Part shown: piece by piece, positions 11,069 through 23,018 of the stretch
Layout: each line of letters opens with the position of its first letter
Numbering within the stretch: the first letter of the stretch is position 1
Assembly (NCBI RefSeq): GCF_000226095.1
Contig: NC_016478.1
Location: 1-64,000 of the forward strand
Length of the DNA stretch: 64,000 nt
DNA from: Thermothelomyces thermophilus ATCC 42464
Taxonomy: Eukaryota > Ascomycota > Sordariomycetes > Sordariales > Chaetomiaceae
Direction: 5' to 3'
The notes under the pieces: generated by a model
The model's database searches: none
Told to the model about the DNA's origin: nothing
What the model saw: the letters and a program-made list of their open reading frames with translations, nothing else
Program-made: the position numbers and the translations under genes

Positions 11069-12697
11069 ATGGCGGGCAACGGACCGGGCATGCTCTACGT
11101 TACCATGCAGCCCCGCGAGGGGCTATCGCTGGACCAGTTCCATGAGTGGTACAACAACGAGCATGGCCCGACACGCCTGCGCCTCCCGCACATCTTCACC
11201 AACGGTCTGCGGTATCGCGCCACCGACGGCCAGCAGCCGCATTTCCTGGCCGTTTACGACGTGACATCGATGGCGCACCTCGAGACACCCATCTACACGG
11301 ATTTGCGCGCAAACCGGTCTCAGCGCGAGGCAGCCACCATTGGCCAGGTCGATGTCGACCGCAAGTTCTTGGACCTCGTGGCCACGCAGCAGAGCCCCTT
11401 GTTTACGCCCATCGAGCAGCTAACTGACGACGAAGCAGAGGGGCTCGTGCTCGTCTCGGTCGAGGTCTCGCTCAGGCCGGGCGTCGAGGGCGCCGAGGCC
11501 GCCGTCGCCCGGTGGTACCAAGAGGAACACATTCCCATGCTCTCCAGGATCCCGGGATGGCTGCGCAGCCGGGTTTTTCGCACCCCTTCGGTCATCGAAG
11601 GTCCGCCCGGCGAAGTCAGGATTGCCACGCTGCACGAGTACGCCAAGGAGAACGGCCTTGGCGGCCCCGAGCACAAGGCGGCCATGAGCACCGCTTGGCG
11701 CGAACAAGTCTTCACCCACTACATTGCCCACAAGACCCGCCGCACATATGAGTTGTTTTACGTCTTTGGCCCCGCGCCGAGAGAGCTTCATGCCCTCTCG
11801 CGGCTGCCGCCGACCGCCGCCTTCGCGACCGCGGACGGCAAGATCTCGACGACGCCCGGCGAGAAGGACGCGGCGATCGACGCCTTCGTCACGACGACGG
11901 ACGGCCTGACCATCCCCTACCGGCTGGAAGGCAATCCCTCGCCGGAGGCGCCGACAGTGGCCTTCTCCAACTCGCTGCTCACATCGATGCATATGTGGGA
12001 CCCCTTGGTCGCCATCCTCAAGGCTGCGCGCCCCGACCTACGCATTCTTCGCTACGATACCCGCGGCCGGCACGACGTGCCCTCCCCGCCAGTTCCCGCC
12101 AACCTCGACATGCTGAGCGACGACCTGGCCGCGCTTCTCCGGGCGCTCCGCATCCCCAAACTGCACGCTCTCATCGGCGTCTCGATGGGCGGTGCGACCA
12201 CGCTCAAGTTTGCGCTCAAGTACCCGGCTCTCCTGGACAGGTTCATCGCCTGCGACTTCAACGTTGCCTCCAGCGACAAGAACACGACCGCCTGGAAGGA
12301 GCGTATTGCCGTGGCCGAGGGTCCCGACGGCGGGATCCGGAAGCTGGCCGGTCAAACGGTCGAGCGCTGGTTCCACCCGCACACCATGACGGCCAAGAAG
12401 GACGTCGCCAACTGGATGACGGATATGGTTGCTGCCAACAGCGTCCAGGGATTCCGCTATTCTTGCCAGGCGTTGTGGGATTATGACCTGCGCGAGGAGA
12501 TGAGAGGGGCCAAAGTTCCGGGCCTCTTGGTTGTCGGTGAAGGAGACGGCAAGGGGGCGCTTGTGAAGGCCATGGAAGGGTTCAAGGACTTGCTTGGGCC
12601 TTCCGGGGCGGAGCTGAAGATTGTTCCCCAAGCAGGGCATCTTCCCATGTCGGAATCGCCCAGCGAGTTTTGGAACGAGATTGCTGGTTTCCTCTAA
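11069..12697 (+). CDS. Fusion protein: two EthD-like DABB domains plus alpha/beta hydrolase
   Basis: Single exon, 542 residues. Residues about 1-110 and 125-235 form two tandem dimeric alpha-beta barrel units of EthD/YCII type, each with a W-Y-x-x-E-H motif (EWYNNEH and RWYQEEH). Residues about 275-542 form an alpha/beta hydrolase of the 3-oxoadipate enol-lactonase/haloperoxidase kind: oxyanion region FSNSLLTSMHMWD, nucleophile elbow GVSMGG with Ser372, probable acid Asp493 (GEGDGKG) and His524 (AGHLPMSE). The triad is therefore complete. The fusion suggests a catabolic or tailoring enzyme for a cyclic ester or aromatic ring-cleavage product, but the substrate cannot be read from sequence. 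There are no signal peptide or membrane segments, so it is probably cytosolic. Confidence 0.9.
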   Translation: MAGNGPGMLYVTMQPREGLSLDQFHEWYNNEHGPTRLRLPHIFTNGLRYRATDGQQPHFLAVYDVTSMAHLETPIYTDLRANRSQREAATIGQVDVDRKFLDLVATQQSPLFTPIEQLTDDEAEGLVLVSVEVSLRPGVEGAEAAVARWYQEEHIPMLSRIPGWLRSRVFRTPSVIEGPPGEVRIATLHEYAKENGLGGPEHKAAMSTAWREQVFTHYIAHKTRRTYELFYVFGPAPRELHALSRLPPTAAFATADGKISTTPGEKDAAIDAFVTTTDGLTIPYRLEGNPSPEAPTVAFSNSLLTSMHMWDPLVAILKAARPDLRILRYDTRGRHDVPSPPVPANLDMLSDDLAALLRALRIPKLHALIGVSMGGATTLKFALKYPALLDRFIACDFNVASSDKNTTAWKERIAVAEGPDGGIRKLAGQTVERWFHPHTMTAKKDVANWMTDMVAANSVQGFRYSCQALWDYDLREEMRGAKVPGLLVVGEGDGKGALVKAMEGFKDLLGPSGAELKIVPQAGHLPMSESPSEFWNEIAGFL

Positions 12698-12846
12698 TGA
12701 AGGTTCGGCAAATCATCAGCAAATTAATCAAAAAAGGCACATGCAAATGGGTTGTTGTTAGCCCTAAATAGCTCTCCCTCCTTGAGTCTCTTGGCTTGGC
12801 TACATCGATTCGTCTCTCTGGTTTCCGCCTCGCTTTAAGTATGTCT

Positions 12847-13926
12847 TCAAACAGAAGGCTTCTCACTGAACAAGGCCTGCTTGTCTTCATCCTGCACCGG
12901 TGGCGCAACCGCAATCTCTCCGCGCATAATCTCAATCGCCGATATCAGGGGCAAGAGGAGCATGAGGAGAGACAATAGCTGGCCGAAACTCCACTGCTTC
13001 TCGCCTTCGTCCTTGAGCTTCACGTCCGGGTTGCCAAATGCCTGCGAAAGGAGGTAGGCACGGACAGTAGCCCCTGGAGCGGCAGAGTGCCCGTAATTAG
13101 CAGCGCAGCAGAGTGATTAGCCCCATGCCTAACTATATCGGCTATTAAACGGTATTTAATGGAAACCTGACATACCGATGGCGATGCCCAACATCAAAAT
13201 CAGGCCAACAACCTGGATGGCTTGGTAGAACCGCTGCCTCCGGCTTTGTAAGTACCACGTGGCCAAACCAAAGACGGCACAATTCCCCACGATGGTGACG
13301 ATGGTGCCGACGTAATCGAGCCCGCCGACGTTGGAAGAAGTTGACTCAACCTTCCAAACGCAGCCGATGGGCAGCGTGTCTGGAAGCCCCTTGACTTTGC
13401 TCTGCAGTACATAGACTCCGTATACGCAGGAGAGAGCCAGGTTCACAAACATCAGAACCTGCCTCATCCACCTCAAGACCCAGTCCCGTTTGAAGTCCTG
13501 GACCAGCGCAAGAAGTGCCGCATTATGTGTCGCCATGGAGAGCAGTGCCAGCATCCAGATGAGGAAGAAGTGATAGGGCACCAACGAGTCAGACTTGACG
13601 AGTCCAATACTCTGCAGGCCGATTCCGACCATGATCTGCTGGTCGGAGTACCCGTTGAGGAGCTTTCGCCGAATCACCGACTGGTTCTGGTTCCGTTGTG
13701 TTTTGAATCGAGATGCGTGCCACGTCAAGCTCTGTAACACTAGGCTGGCCGATATGCACAATGCCAAACCTGCTGTAATAGTCGAGGCAAGGAGAACCTA
13801 AGGAAGTTCCATCATCGTTGGCGTTGTTCTAGCTCAAGAGGTGGGAAGACATACGCCTGCTCCTGCGATGCCAGCATCGCTTGGCACCGCATCAGGGATG
13901 ATGCTGCATTTTCCCTGTCCCACCAT
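12847..13926 (-). CDS. Fungal integral membrane protein, about six helices, function unknown
   Basis: Three exons on the minus strand: 13926-13855, 13797-13176 and 13073-12847, with introns of 57 and 102 bp (both GTATGT donors). The phases close to 306 residues. The N-terminus runs MVGQGKCSIIPDAVPSDAG, then an A-G-I-A-G-A-G-V start to the first helix. Proline-rich N-termini of this P-D-x-A-G-x-G-V type are typical of a large family of uncharacterised fungal multi-helix membrane proteins. Hydrophobic segments follow near residues 20-45, 90-115, 130-155, 175-200, 212-232 and 255-275. The C-terminus is short, acidic and cytosolic-looking (APPVQDEDKQALF). No enzyme motif was recognised. The start is supported by the clean splice from the first small exon. 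Confidence 0.75.
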
Positions 13927-14733
13927 TTCAACGAGGTATTAACTGCACGAAGGATGAAAGAATGAGGATCGCAACTTAGAAATGAGAGGGAAAAACAAGA
14001 AGATTGGAGCGATGTAAAGATAATAGCTGAGAAACAGCTCCTTGGTGCATCTGGTTTCTCGCAGTACAACAATTCATAGATCCATGGGTCATGGGCATAA
14101 ACATATTCCCGGTGTTCGACTTCCATTCCTGTCATGGCGCGTTCTGAAACACGGGCGCTTATATGAACGTTGCAAGGGGAGCCAACCAGAGCTGGTCGGG
14201 AAGATGACTGGGTAAGGTGGACTGGGGCTGCCGCGCTAATTGTTGTCCAAGCGAGAACGCCTGGCGAACGCGAGAACATGATGCAGGGGCTGTGTCCGGG
14301 CATGAAAACCAACTGCAGAGATCTGTACTGGTGATACCCTGGGGCAATCCAATAGATTCCTAGCTTACACGTATGTACTTTCTTTAGCTTTCACCTTTTT
14401 GACCATCTACTCCTGCCGGGTGCGGAAAGGGAGCCCACGTTGATACAAAGACAATCGTTAAAAGGATCCTTAGGAAAGAATTTGCACATGTTCCGCATCA
14501 CTAGACTTGTGAGAACAATGAGTTCTTTGAAGACCCATCGTGTAACTGGTTCCAAAAGAATTGGCATCAAACGGACCCTTCCAATACCCAATCACTTCCC
14601 ACTCGAGGTCGGATGCCCGATCGCTACTTCTCAAAGGGCATCCATCTGAACAAACCATGCCCTTCCACCCTATTCATGAGTCGCTAGGATCTGTCTACAA
14701 GCGCAGTTCTCGACCATAGATTAACCCTCGAAA
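13927..14733. other. Intergenic region between the membrane-protein and LPMO genes
   Basis: The open frames here have no recognisable family features. The stretch should hold the promoter of the minus-strand membrane-protein gene and the 3' end of the LPMO gene. Confidence 0.45.
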
Positions 14734-15437
14734 TCAATACTTGCGGTATCTTCGCCTCTTGGCGGGTGTAGCAAGGGTGAAGTCGACGCACGACTCATAT
14801 GTTTGCCCTTGACCAAACCAGTACCATTGGATAACCTGTAAATAACGACAACGGATTAGTTTAACTGATTTCAACACACTCCAACCCGTCAGGAAAGAGA
14901 TCAACTGCCAGTAAAGGAGGTACTTACACAGGCACTAGGCTTGGTGCACTTGTCACCCAGGTCGGGCAGCTTGACGCTGAACTTTGTTTGGTCTTTAGGG
15001 GGGTTGGCAGAGCCAGCATAACCCTCCGGCCAGGCAATCAATGGTTCACCAATGACACTATTGCGAGAGGTGTCGACGATCGAGACATTGGCATATCCCT
15101 CGTGCGGAATTCGGATCCAAACCTCCATGTCGACAACCTGGCCGACAGTGTAGTTCTGCACATTAGCAATGTTGTCGGCAAATTGATAGCCTTTGCAGAG
15201 CCAGAGGTTGCACTTTTCGGGGTCATATGGGGGCTTCAGGCCGTCTGGGTTGGCTCGAAGCAAGGCCTCGGGGTACGAGGTATTGTCGGCTCGGTAGAAG
15301 TCGGCCATAGTCTTGCCGCATGCTGCCTCGGTCGCTTCCCCCGGTGATCGTGTTGCTGGCTTTGTGACGATACCATGCGCTGAGGCCTGGGCAGCAAGCC
15401 CGGCAAAAGCGAACAAAGAGACAAACCCGGAATGCAT
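14734..15437 (-). CDS. Secreted lytic polysaccharide monooxygenase, AA16 family
   Basis: Exons 15437-14928 and 14835-14734 with a 92-bp intron (GTAAGT...TACAG) encode 203 residues. The signal peptide ends at ASA, exposing His21 (HGIVTKPATRS) as the mature N-terminal histidine that forms half of the copper histidine brace. The segment CNLWLCKGYQFADN, a GYANVSIVDT strand and the C-terminal QWYWFGQGQTYESCVDF in exon 2 match the AA16 pattern, including the paired cysteines and the aromatic block near the copper site. AA16 enzymes oxidatively cleave cellulose-type chains outside the cell. There is no carbohydrate-binding module. The mature protein is about 183 residues, usual for a single-domain AA16, and ends in a basic tail (KRRRYRKY). 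The second exon is essential: a single-exon reading misses the aromatic block. Confidence 0.88.
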
Positions 15438-15899
15438 GCTGATCAGGAGACGTCTGTCCGTGTGGTGAAGGGTTTGGATCGCTGTACAGAATCAGGTCAT
15501 CGAGTTCATGCCACCTCGACTGGCTCCGCTATCTTCTTAAATATGTCCTATTAATATCCCATGTTTTGTTTCACGCCTGCCTTGACCTTGCGCGTCTGCA
15601 AGACGGCGAGGCCTGTAAAGTGAGAGAGGTCTTGATAGACAGACCTTGTTTTGCCGAAACATTCCGTTCCCAAAAGGGAATTGCGAGTCAAAGCGGCCAA
15701 TCGCACGTCAAAGGGGTGAATGAGATTGATGACGGATCTTCGGCAAACCTACGACCCAGATTTTCCTACCAGTCACAGGAGAGGGAGCGACAGAGCAGGT
15801 GGTAGGGAGAGATTCCGTAGGGTAGGACATATCGAGGCCCCGAGTAATTAGTGCATGCTGAACGCAGGATGCCTACATATGGACAAGCATCGGCTATTA
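15438..15899. other. LPMO promoter region up to the copia element
   Basis: Ordinary-composition sequence with no supported gene. It ends where the copia target duplication begins at 15900, so the retroelement inserted about 460 bases upstream of the LPMO start codon. Confidence 0.5.
15533..15545 (-). promoter_or_regulatory. TATA-like element upstream of the LPMO gene
   Basis: On the minus strand, TATTTAAGAAGAT lies about 100 bases before the ATG at 15437, the usual spacing for a TATA-type core promoter in filamentous fungi. This is a motif match only. Confidence 0.35.
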
Positions 15900-15904
15900 C
15901 CCTT

Positions 15905-16117
15905 TGCCGAACGCAGTGATAAGCTTCCGGGAGCGTTGAAAGCAGTCTACAGTGGGTGGCTGTACGAAGGAAAAAGAGTGCCTTGTTGAAACTATCTACA
16001 AAGGAGACAAAACGACTGATATTTATAGACAAAGGAGCTAGCCAAAGCGTTAAACAGCCTTATACAGCTGTGGTATATATGTAGCTAATACCCTTAGAAG
16101 CTCCACAGCTTCTGACA
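15905..16117 (-). repeat. Copia LTR, left copy (element's 3' LTR)
   Basis: This 213-bp repeat starts TGCCGAACG and ends TTCTGACA on the plus strand. It pairs with 22633-22844 over its full length, differing mainly by C/T and G/A changes. Confidence 0.93.
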
Positions 16118-19100
16118 CACCCCCTAGTTAAACGCGATAGTCGTTTAACTACGCTTTGTAGTGATACTATTCTTGGTGTTGTATCCTTTGTTGCTCCTAC
16201 CTTGATGGCTCCTTTAGGGGGCCTGCCTTCTGTATTTGGAAGTCTGAAAGAGTTAAGTATGGTAGAGCGATTCCTTTGAAGCTATAGATCAAATATAGCC
16301 ATTATAACCGTAGTAGCGATAGTATCTCTAGTTTTAATTGTAGTAATAATAATAGGATAATGCCTCTTATACTTAAATCAATAGATAACTTGTTAAGTAT
16401 ACCTATTATAAATACTATAACTACCAGTAGGTTAACTCCTGCTCTTATAATACCTTAAAAGTGTAAGTATACTAAAGCTTTTATACTATAAGTATTCTAG
16501 TTATATTAGGATCATTTAAGCTAACTAAATATAGTAATATTAAAGCTAGTAAACTTTATAAGGTGCCTTATAGAATATATATATAGTTAGCTCTAGTAAG
16601 ACGTTCTTTTAGTAAATACTATAATCATTCTAGTGTTAGCTTCTATTATTACTATTATACCTATAGTTCCTATAAGTATAAGAATATATATACTAATCGC
16701 CTATATGTCTAATAGCTCTTATAATACTTATACTAACTATAATAGTAGTCTTACTTCTTATATTAGGTTGGCAAAGGATTTAATAAAGGCTCTATTAGAT
16801 AGAGCTAAGGCTTCTATAAGTCCTTAGATCCTAAACCTCTACCCCTAAGGTATAGGCAAATCGCTAATAGTTATATATAAAATCTTAAGAAGTTATATAT
16901 AGTTCTTTAGAATGACTTTAAACGCGTTAGTATAGATAATATAGAGGAGTACGAGCTTAATAAGGCTAAACTTGCGTGTTTTACGAAGATTACCTACTTT
17001 ATATATAATATCTTCTACTAGTTAGGCAAGATCAAGGAGGATTATAAAGCTTGTATTAGCGTATCTAATGATACATTAGGTATTATATTGTTACCTGGCT
17101 AGGATAAAGGCAAGGGCAAGGCTATTAATCCTAGTAATGGCTAATAGTAGTAGATAGGGAGTATTAGGTAGTATTTTATTTGGCGAATTTGACTTATTTT
17201 CTACCCCCTAGTTATATAAGCCTATAACTAATATCTTAAAGATTAAGGAGAGCCCTCTAGCACTTAAAGGCTTGTTAGCTAAGTCATTTAGTAAGCTTAT
17301 CTAGTAGTATCTAACTAGTTAATAAATATATAGCTTTAAATATTCCTTTTGCTACTTCTTAGTATAATTATATATTATGGATATCTATATACTATAGGCA
17401 AGTATTAATATATTTATTCCTAGCTATCACTAGTCTAATCGTTTACTAATTATTATAATAGATGTTCTAGGGTTCCCCGAGCTTGAGATCGATATCTATA
17501 AATAGCCTTTTAAGTGCTATAGCCTCTCTTACTATAAGGGAGAGCGTTAGAAGATCTACTTTAGTGCTTAACGTTATAATAGTATTCTAGTACGACGCCT
17601 TCTACGTAATAGGACCTCTAAATAGGAAGAAGATATATCTCTATAACGAATACTATATATTTAGATCATCTATATATAAAGCGTCCCTAGTAATTATAAG
17701 CGTCAGACTTTCTAGCGCTTGCTTACCTCTATACTAGATTAATAAATAAGAGCTCCTAAATAGATATCTTACTACTTATTACGCCTCTAACAAGTAGTCT
17801 AGTCCTAGGTTAGTTAGGTATCGAGAGAGTACTAAACAGGTATATACGACATCTAGATATAGTATAACTATATAGTATAGAATTAATCTAATAAGCTCCT
17901 AATACTCTTTAATCTATATATTAGTAACGCTCCCTTTAAACTTCTTAAGCTCTTTATAGCTTAAGGGAATTAGCTTATATATATTAGGTATATCTAGCCT
18001 ATATCTTCTTATTACCTTTCTAATATATTAGTTATAGATTAACTATATCTTATATATAGATTAGTCTCGAATCAACCCAATACTAAGGAACTAATTAATA
18101 TTACCCTACTTATGAACGTTATATTAAGCTTTAATTCCTTCCATTACCTGCTTGGCCGTTATAGCGTTACTTTTATAGAAGAAGACTAAGAAGTCGTTAA
18201 TATAGAAGATTAGGATAACGCGTTTGTTATAGCTTAAGAAGAGGCACTTCTCCTCGCCTAATAGTTCTATACCTAGATCTAATAGCATTTTATAGAACTC
18301 CTTATACTATAAGAGTAGCGAGTCTCTTAAGCTATATAGAGCTCTTTATAACTCTATATATTTCCCTAGCTACTTAAATCCTTCTAGCAATTCGTGGATA
18401 ATAGGATCGTCTTCTGGTCGTTTAGCGTTAAGGAACGCTTATACTATATCGAACTACTTAACTTCTAAGTCGAAGTATATAGCGATCGCTATTATTATAT
18501 AGAACGACTACGCTACTGGAGTAGCTATATATATACTTTCTACCAAGCTAATATCTCATAGATCTCCTTATATATAGATTCTTACCTTGTATTTCTCTAG
18601 GAAACCGTCCTTGTCAAACTTATATATAAAGACCTATTTTAACGGGATAGGTCGCGCTTTCGCCTACTCGTGTAATATAATCTTCTACGTTCCCTTGCTC
18701 TCTAAGCTATATATCTCCTCGCGAGCCGTATCTTTAAACTATTATCCTAACGGGTGGTTATATAGGTCTCGCTAGTTAGTAGGAACGCGAGTAAGATCGT
18801 TAATATACTAACGTAGCTTATTTAGGGCTACTCTAAGGTATATAGTATCCTTCCATTGTATAGTAGTAGTAAACACTATATATATTGTTCTTATACTTTA
18901 GTCCTCTAGGTAAGCTTCCTATTAATTAGATAGGTAAGTCTTATAGAACTGTTACTAGAGTTCCTTAGTTATATAGATAAAGGAGTAGTAGTAATTGACC
19001 CTCTCTTTATTTCATAGCCGTTTACTTGATTATATAGGGTCCCTAGGTATATAAGTCTTCCTCCTACCTCTACTTCTCTTTATAGGAGGTTACTAAATAG

Positions 19101-22100
19101 CTTTCCTTTACTTCTACCTTCTAAAGGATATATTAGCTAATCTAGACTTTACTTAATGCTCTACTCCTCTAACCTGACTAGGTATAATATATTGGTAGTA
19201 CTGTCCTTAGCTTCTAGCTCTTCCATTAATATATTATATATACTCGACTCTTCTACGGAAGGCATTTCTCTATTAGATCCGATGGCTCCCCTGCTCTCCC
19301 TAGCGTCTAATTAGCTAGCTAGCGACTAGGAAGGCCCTAATTTAAACCTTCTTACTTCCTAGTAGATATCCCCTTTACTAGCCAGTATAGGGTAAGTTAT
19401 TAAGGGCTTAGGTATATATTTAGGGGTTAAGAGTTCTCTAAAGCTCTCTATCTATTTAGTAAGTTCGTCTATTACTTATATCTCTATTATAAGAGTCTCT
19501 AGAACTGATTACTCGCTTATAGGCTATATATTAAAGAGCTCCTTTACCCCTAAGTCTTAACCTTATTAGAGAGGTTAGTCTACCGTTAGACTCTCTTACA
19601 ATAGAGGCGGTCAAGCTATTATAATAGAGTCTTCTATTGGTTATTAGGTCTATTATAATGCTTCCTAAAGAAAATCGCTATTCTAGAAATCTTTGCTAAG
19701 ATCGAATTAATTAACTTCCTAGCTTATTACTACTAGTAATAACTCTATTGGCTACTCTTTGCCTGGACGGTAGAAAGTCTTCTTATTAAAGTGAACGTTA
19801 TAAGTTATAATGACCCTATCGAGCTTAGGTATCTAAATATAATGGATATTAGATATATAATATCCCATAAGATACCCTATTAGCCTATATAATAATACTT
19901 TAAAGTCCTTCATACGTTATTTAGCTTCCTTATCCTTACAGAGGATATATACCTAGTATCTATATATAAAGATACTACTTTAGTCTAGGTATAAGTTACT
20001 AGTTAATATAATTATTAAGCTAGGTTTATACTAGCGAAAATACTATTTAAACTAGCTATAGAGTACTTCATTAGGAGTTCTAAACGAGTAAGTACCGCTT
20101 AGGCTTATTATATATAAGTATATTACTACTTATATACTTTCTAACTAGAACTTTATAGGCAGATTCGTACCGTTAAGTATCTTAATTAAGTATAAGATCA
20201 GTTTTTGCCCTACTCGCTCTACTAGTCCGTTAGGCTTATAGATATATAAAGGTAAGAGTTTAAGATTAATATTACTTTCCATAGCCTAAGTCTAGTAACG
20301 TGTTAGTATATACCTTACTAAACTAATCATTATAATATCGTTATCCTATTTAATCTTATAGATAGTAAGCCTATATTAGTGTCTTACCTAGCTCTCGAAA
20401 TTCCAGATAACTCCCATAATCCAGTCTAATGACTTCGTCATTAAGAGGAAAGGGAAGAGCTTCCTACTATACTTGTCAATAATTATAAGTAGCTATTATA
20501 ATCTATTAATCGCTTTGGGATGGTTAAACAGATCCTAGGCTACTTGCTAGAATAGATATATAGACTTCTACTTAGGCAGTGTTTTCCTAGAGATAACCTT
20601 ACTTACGTAAGTATAAGTGTAGCTCTTATACTTAATATGTATTATCCCCTTAATATAGATGTTTCTAGTGTTATTAATAAGCGCTTTTAACGCTTCTAGT
20701 CCAAGGTAGCTAGCTCTTAAGTACTAAAGATTCTTAGTATCCTTTCTTATGGTAAGTAATACTTATATCCGGGACCTTCTACTATATATGATAAATACGT
20801 TCTATAAGGATATATAAATGTTTATAATACCTGCTTTACTAATTAAGATATAGTCTAGGAAGCTCAAGTAGTAGGAAAGTAGCTTATATTTAAGGAAAGT
20901 AAGATTATACTTACGTTCTAACTTATAAAGGATAACGTTGTTTTCTAGTGTTTTAAAATATAGTAAGTAGTCTAAGCTATAGTATTAAGCGCCTACCTTA
21001 AATAATAGAGCTTCTAAGATAATATTAATATAGAATCCTTTAATAATAATAATATCCTTAAGCATTAGGTTCCTAATATATAGTCTATATAGTCTATTTA
21101 GAACGTTCTTAATTACCTAAATACCCCTTTTATTAATAGGAAAGGTTATTATACCTGCTTTAATAAACTTAAGATCTTCTACCTTGACAAATGTCCTAGG
21201 TGAAAGGAACGTCTTGTTATTAACTAAGTAGGTCACACTATATAAGTCTAGTAAAGTGCTTTCCAAAAGAGGATAACGCTATAGAGCGATTATACTAAAT
21301 ATCCTATAGTAAGTTAAGAGCTTACCAAGTAGTTAAGGGCTAATAATTAACGTATTAAGGGAACTAGGGTATCCTACCTCTAACTACCTAGAATAGGATA
21401 ACTCCCCCTATTTAGTAATAAGTTAATTTTTTAGTCTAGCCTACTTCGGCTTATCAAGCTCCTAGTAAATCTTCTTATACTCTTTATTAGAAAGGTATAA
21501 GCGTTACTCATTACTGTAGATAGCTTACTTAAGTATATAATAGTCTACTAGATCTTATAGATATCTTAGATACTTATAGGGATATCTTATATTATACTAT
21601 TAACCGCTATAAGAGTCTTTATATAAGTCTCTATCTCTCTCCTTACCGCTCTTCTAAGCGATAGGAAGTGTTAGTATATAAGTTATTAAGAAGATTCTAT
21701 ACTTCCGAAAGACTCTAGGTCATATATCATTATTAATTAGGATCTTAGCTATTATAATAAGGGTACTAAGCTCTAAAAGTAGCTATCCTATACTATTAGT
21801 AAGCTTAATTTCTATCCTCTTATTTACTACCTAGGTTAGTAAGATATATATAATAATAGTATTAAGAAAGGTATAAAGTCCTTATATACCTTATACTTCT
21901 AGGATATTATATTAGATAGCTTATTAGAAGGTAATATTAAAGTTATAAATCTAACGTTATAGGTTAACTCCTAAATATTTAGCTATATTAAGACTAGTTA
22001 TATATTATATTATAACCATTATATGGAGTATTATAATGGATAATATAAGTATAGAGCAAAACGCCTGGATAATCTCCCTAATAAAGTTAATATCCTTCTT

Positions 22101-22619
22101 CCTATATACTTTTATAACTTTATAGAGTTTAAGATCTATAATATATACTAGCTAGTATTATAGCTATCCTATCTACTTACTAATATCTATAGTATATATA
22201 ATATTTTCATAAAAGGAATCTTATAATTATATGAATTTAGCTATAATAGCTATATTAGAAGGTATCAAATCTATAGATATTAAAGGTAATACTCCTTCTA
22301 GGAATTACTCCTAGGAAGCTAAAATAAGGTTATCTCTAGCTTATTTATAGGTTAGGCACTATGAAACTTCTAGATCTAGTTTATAATTACTATTAAGGTT
22401 AACAAATCCCTATATACTAGCAAATTTAGCCTATAACTATAGTTTAATATACTACAAGTTCTAAGAACTAGGCCTAGTAAGGCATATAGAAGTCTCGACT
22501 AGGATCTTAGATATAATAGACACGTCGTCGAAAGCGTATTAAAGCAGGGTAAGAGAGTTCGTAATAGAAGAAGCTACTACTAATATTAAAGATACGTCGG
22601 CAGAGGAGTAGTCAAGGCG

Positions 22620-22632
22620 CCAGGCTTATAAC
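22620..22632 (-). other. Copia primer-binding site, half-tRNA type (candidate)
   Basis: Immediately inside the element's 5' LTR the minus strand reads GTTATAAGCCTGG. Allowing RIP transitions, this equals the TRIM site GTTATGAGCCCGG. The latter is complementary to the initiator tRNA-Met anticodon arm (GGGCUCAUAAC), the primer type known for Drosophila copia. Confidence 0.6.
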
Positions 22633-22844
22633 TGCCGAACGTAGTAATAAGCTTCCGGGAGCGTTGAAAGCAGTCTATAGTAGGTGGCTATATAAAGGAA
22701 AAGAGTGCCTTGTTAAAATTATCTACAAAGGAGACAAAACGACTAATATTTATAGACAAAGGAGCTGGCCAAAGCGTTAAATAGCCTTATACAGCTATGG
22801 CATGTATGTGGCTAATATCCTTAGAAGCTCTATAGCTTCTGACA
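22633..22844 (-). repeat. Copia LTR, right copy (element's 5' LTR)
   Basis: This 212-bp copy carries more transitions than the left one (for example GTAGTAATAAG against GCAGTGATAAG). It is followed directly by the CCCTT target duplication. Confidence 0.93.
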
Positions 22845-23018
22845 CCCTTTGTTTCCGACAACTTCTTATTTGACGATGCTTCGGTGGAGAGGTCGCTGAA
22901 ATTGAGGAACGAACCACAGATATGTAGCTCTTTTCATTACGCTTAAAAAAGAAATTTAAAAAAAAATAAAATAAAAAAGAAAGAAAGTCTCATCGTCATT
23001 TGTCCTCTTCGGCTTACC

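Larger units (their letters stand above)
15905..22844 (-). mobile_element. Full-length Ty1/copia LTR retrotransposon, RIP-inactivated
   Basis: A 6.9-kb element is bounded by two 212/213-bp LTRs (15905-16117 and 22633-22844) and by a 5-bp target duplication CCCTT (15900-15904 and 22845-22849). Coding sense is minus. An integrase fragment with the L-x-x-I-I-D-K-Y-S-R motif lies near 20490-20450. A reverse transcriptase active-site region, now reading FYINDFLVFF where YVDD is expected, lies near 18215-18185. Integrase before reverse transcriptase is the Ty1/copia order. The interior is about 70 percent AT, with nearly every CpA turned to TpA and many TAG/TAA stops, so no protein is made. The polypurine tract (minus strand CTAGGGGGTG) abuts the left LTR, and a primer-binding site (GTTATAAGCCTGG) abuts the right LTR. 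Confidence 0.9.

Noticed and set aside
11420-11992. Long minus-strand frames opposite the DABB/hydrolase gene (also 12038-12640)
   Set aside because: GC-rich coding sequence produces long shadow frames; the plus-strand protein has clear domains and the minus frames do not.
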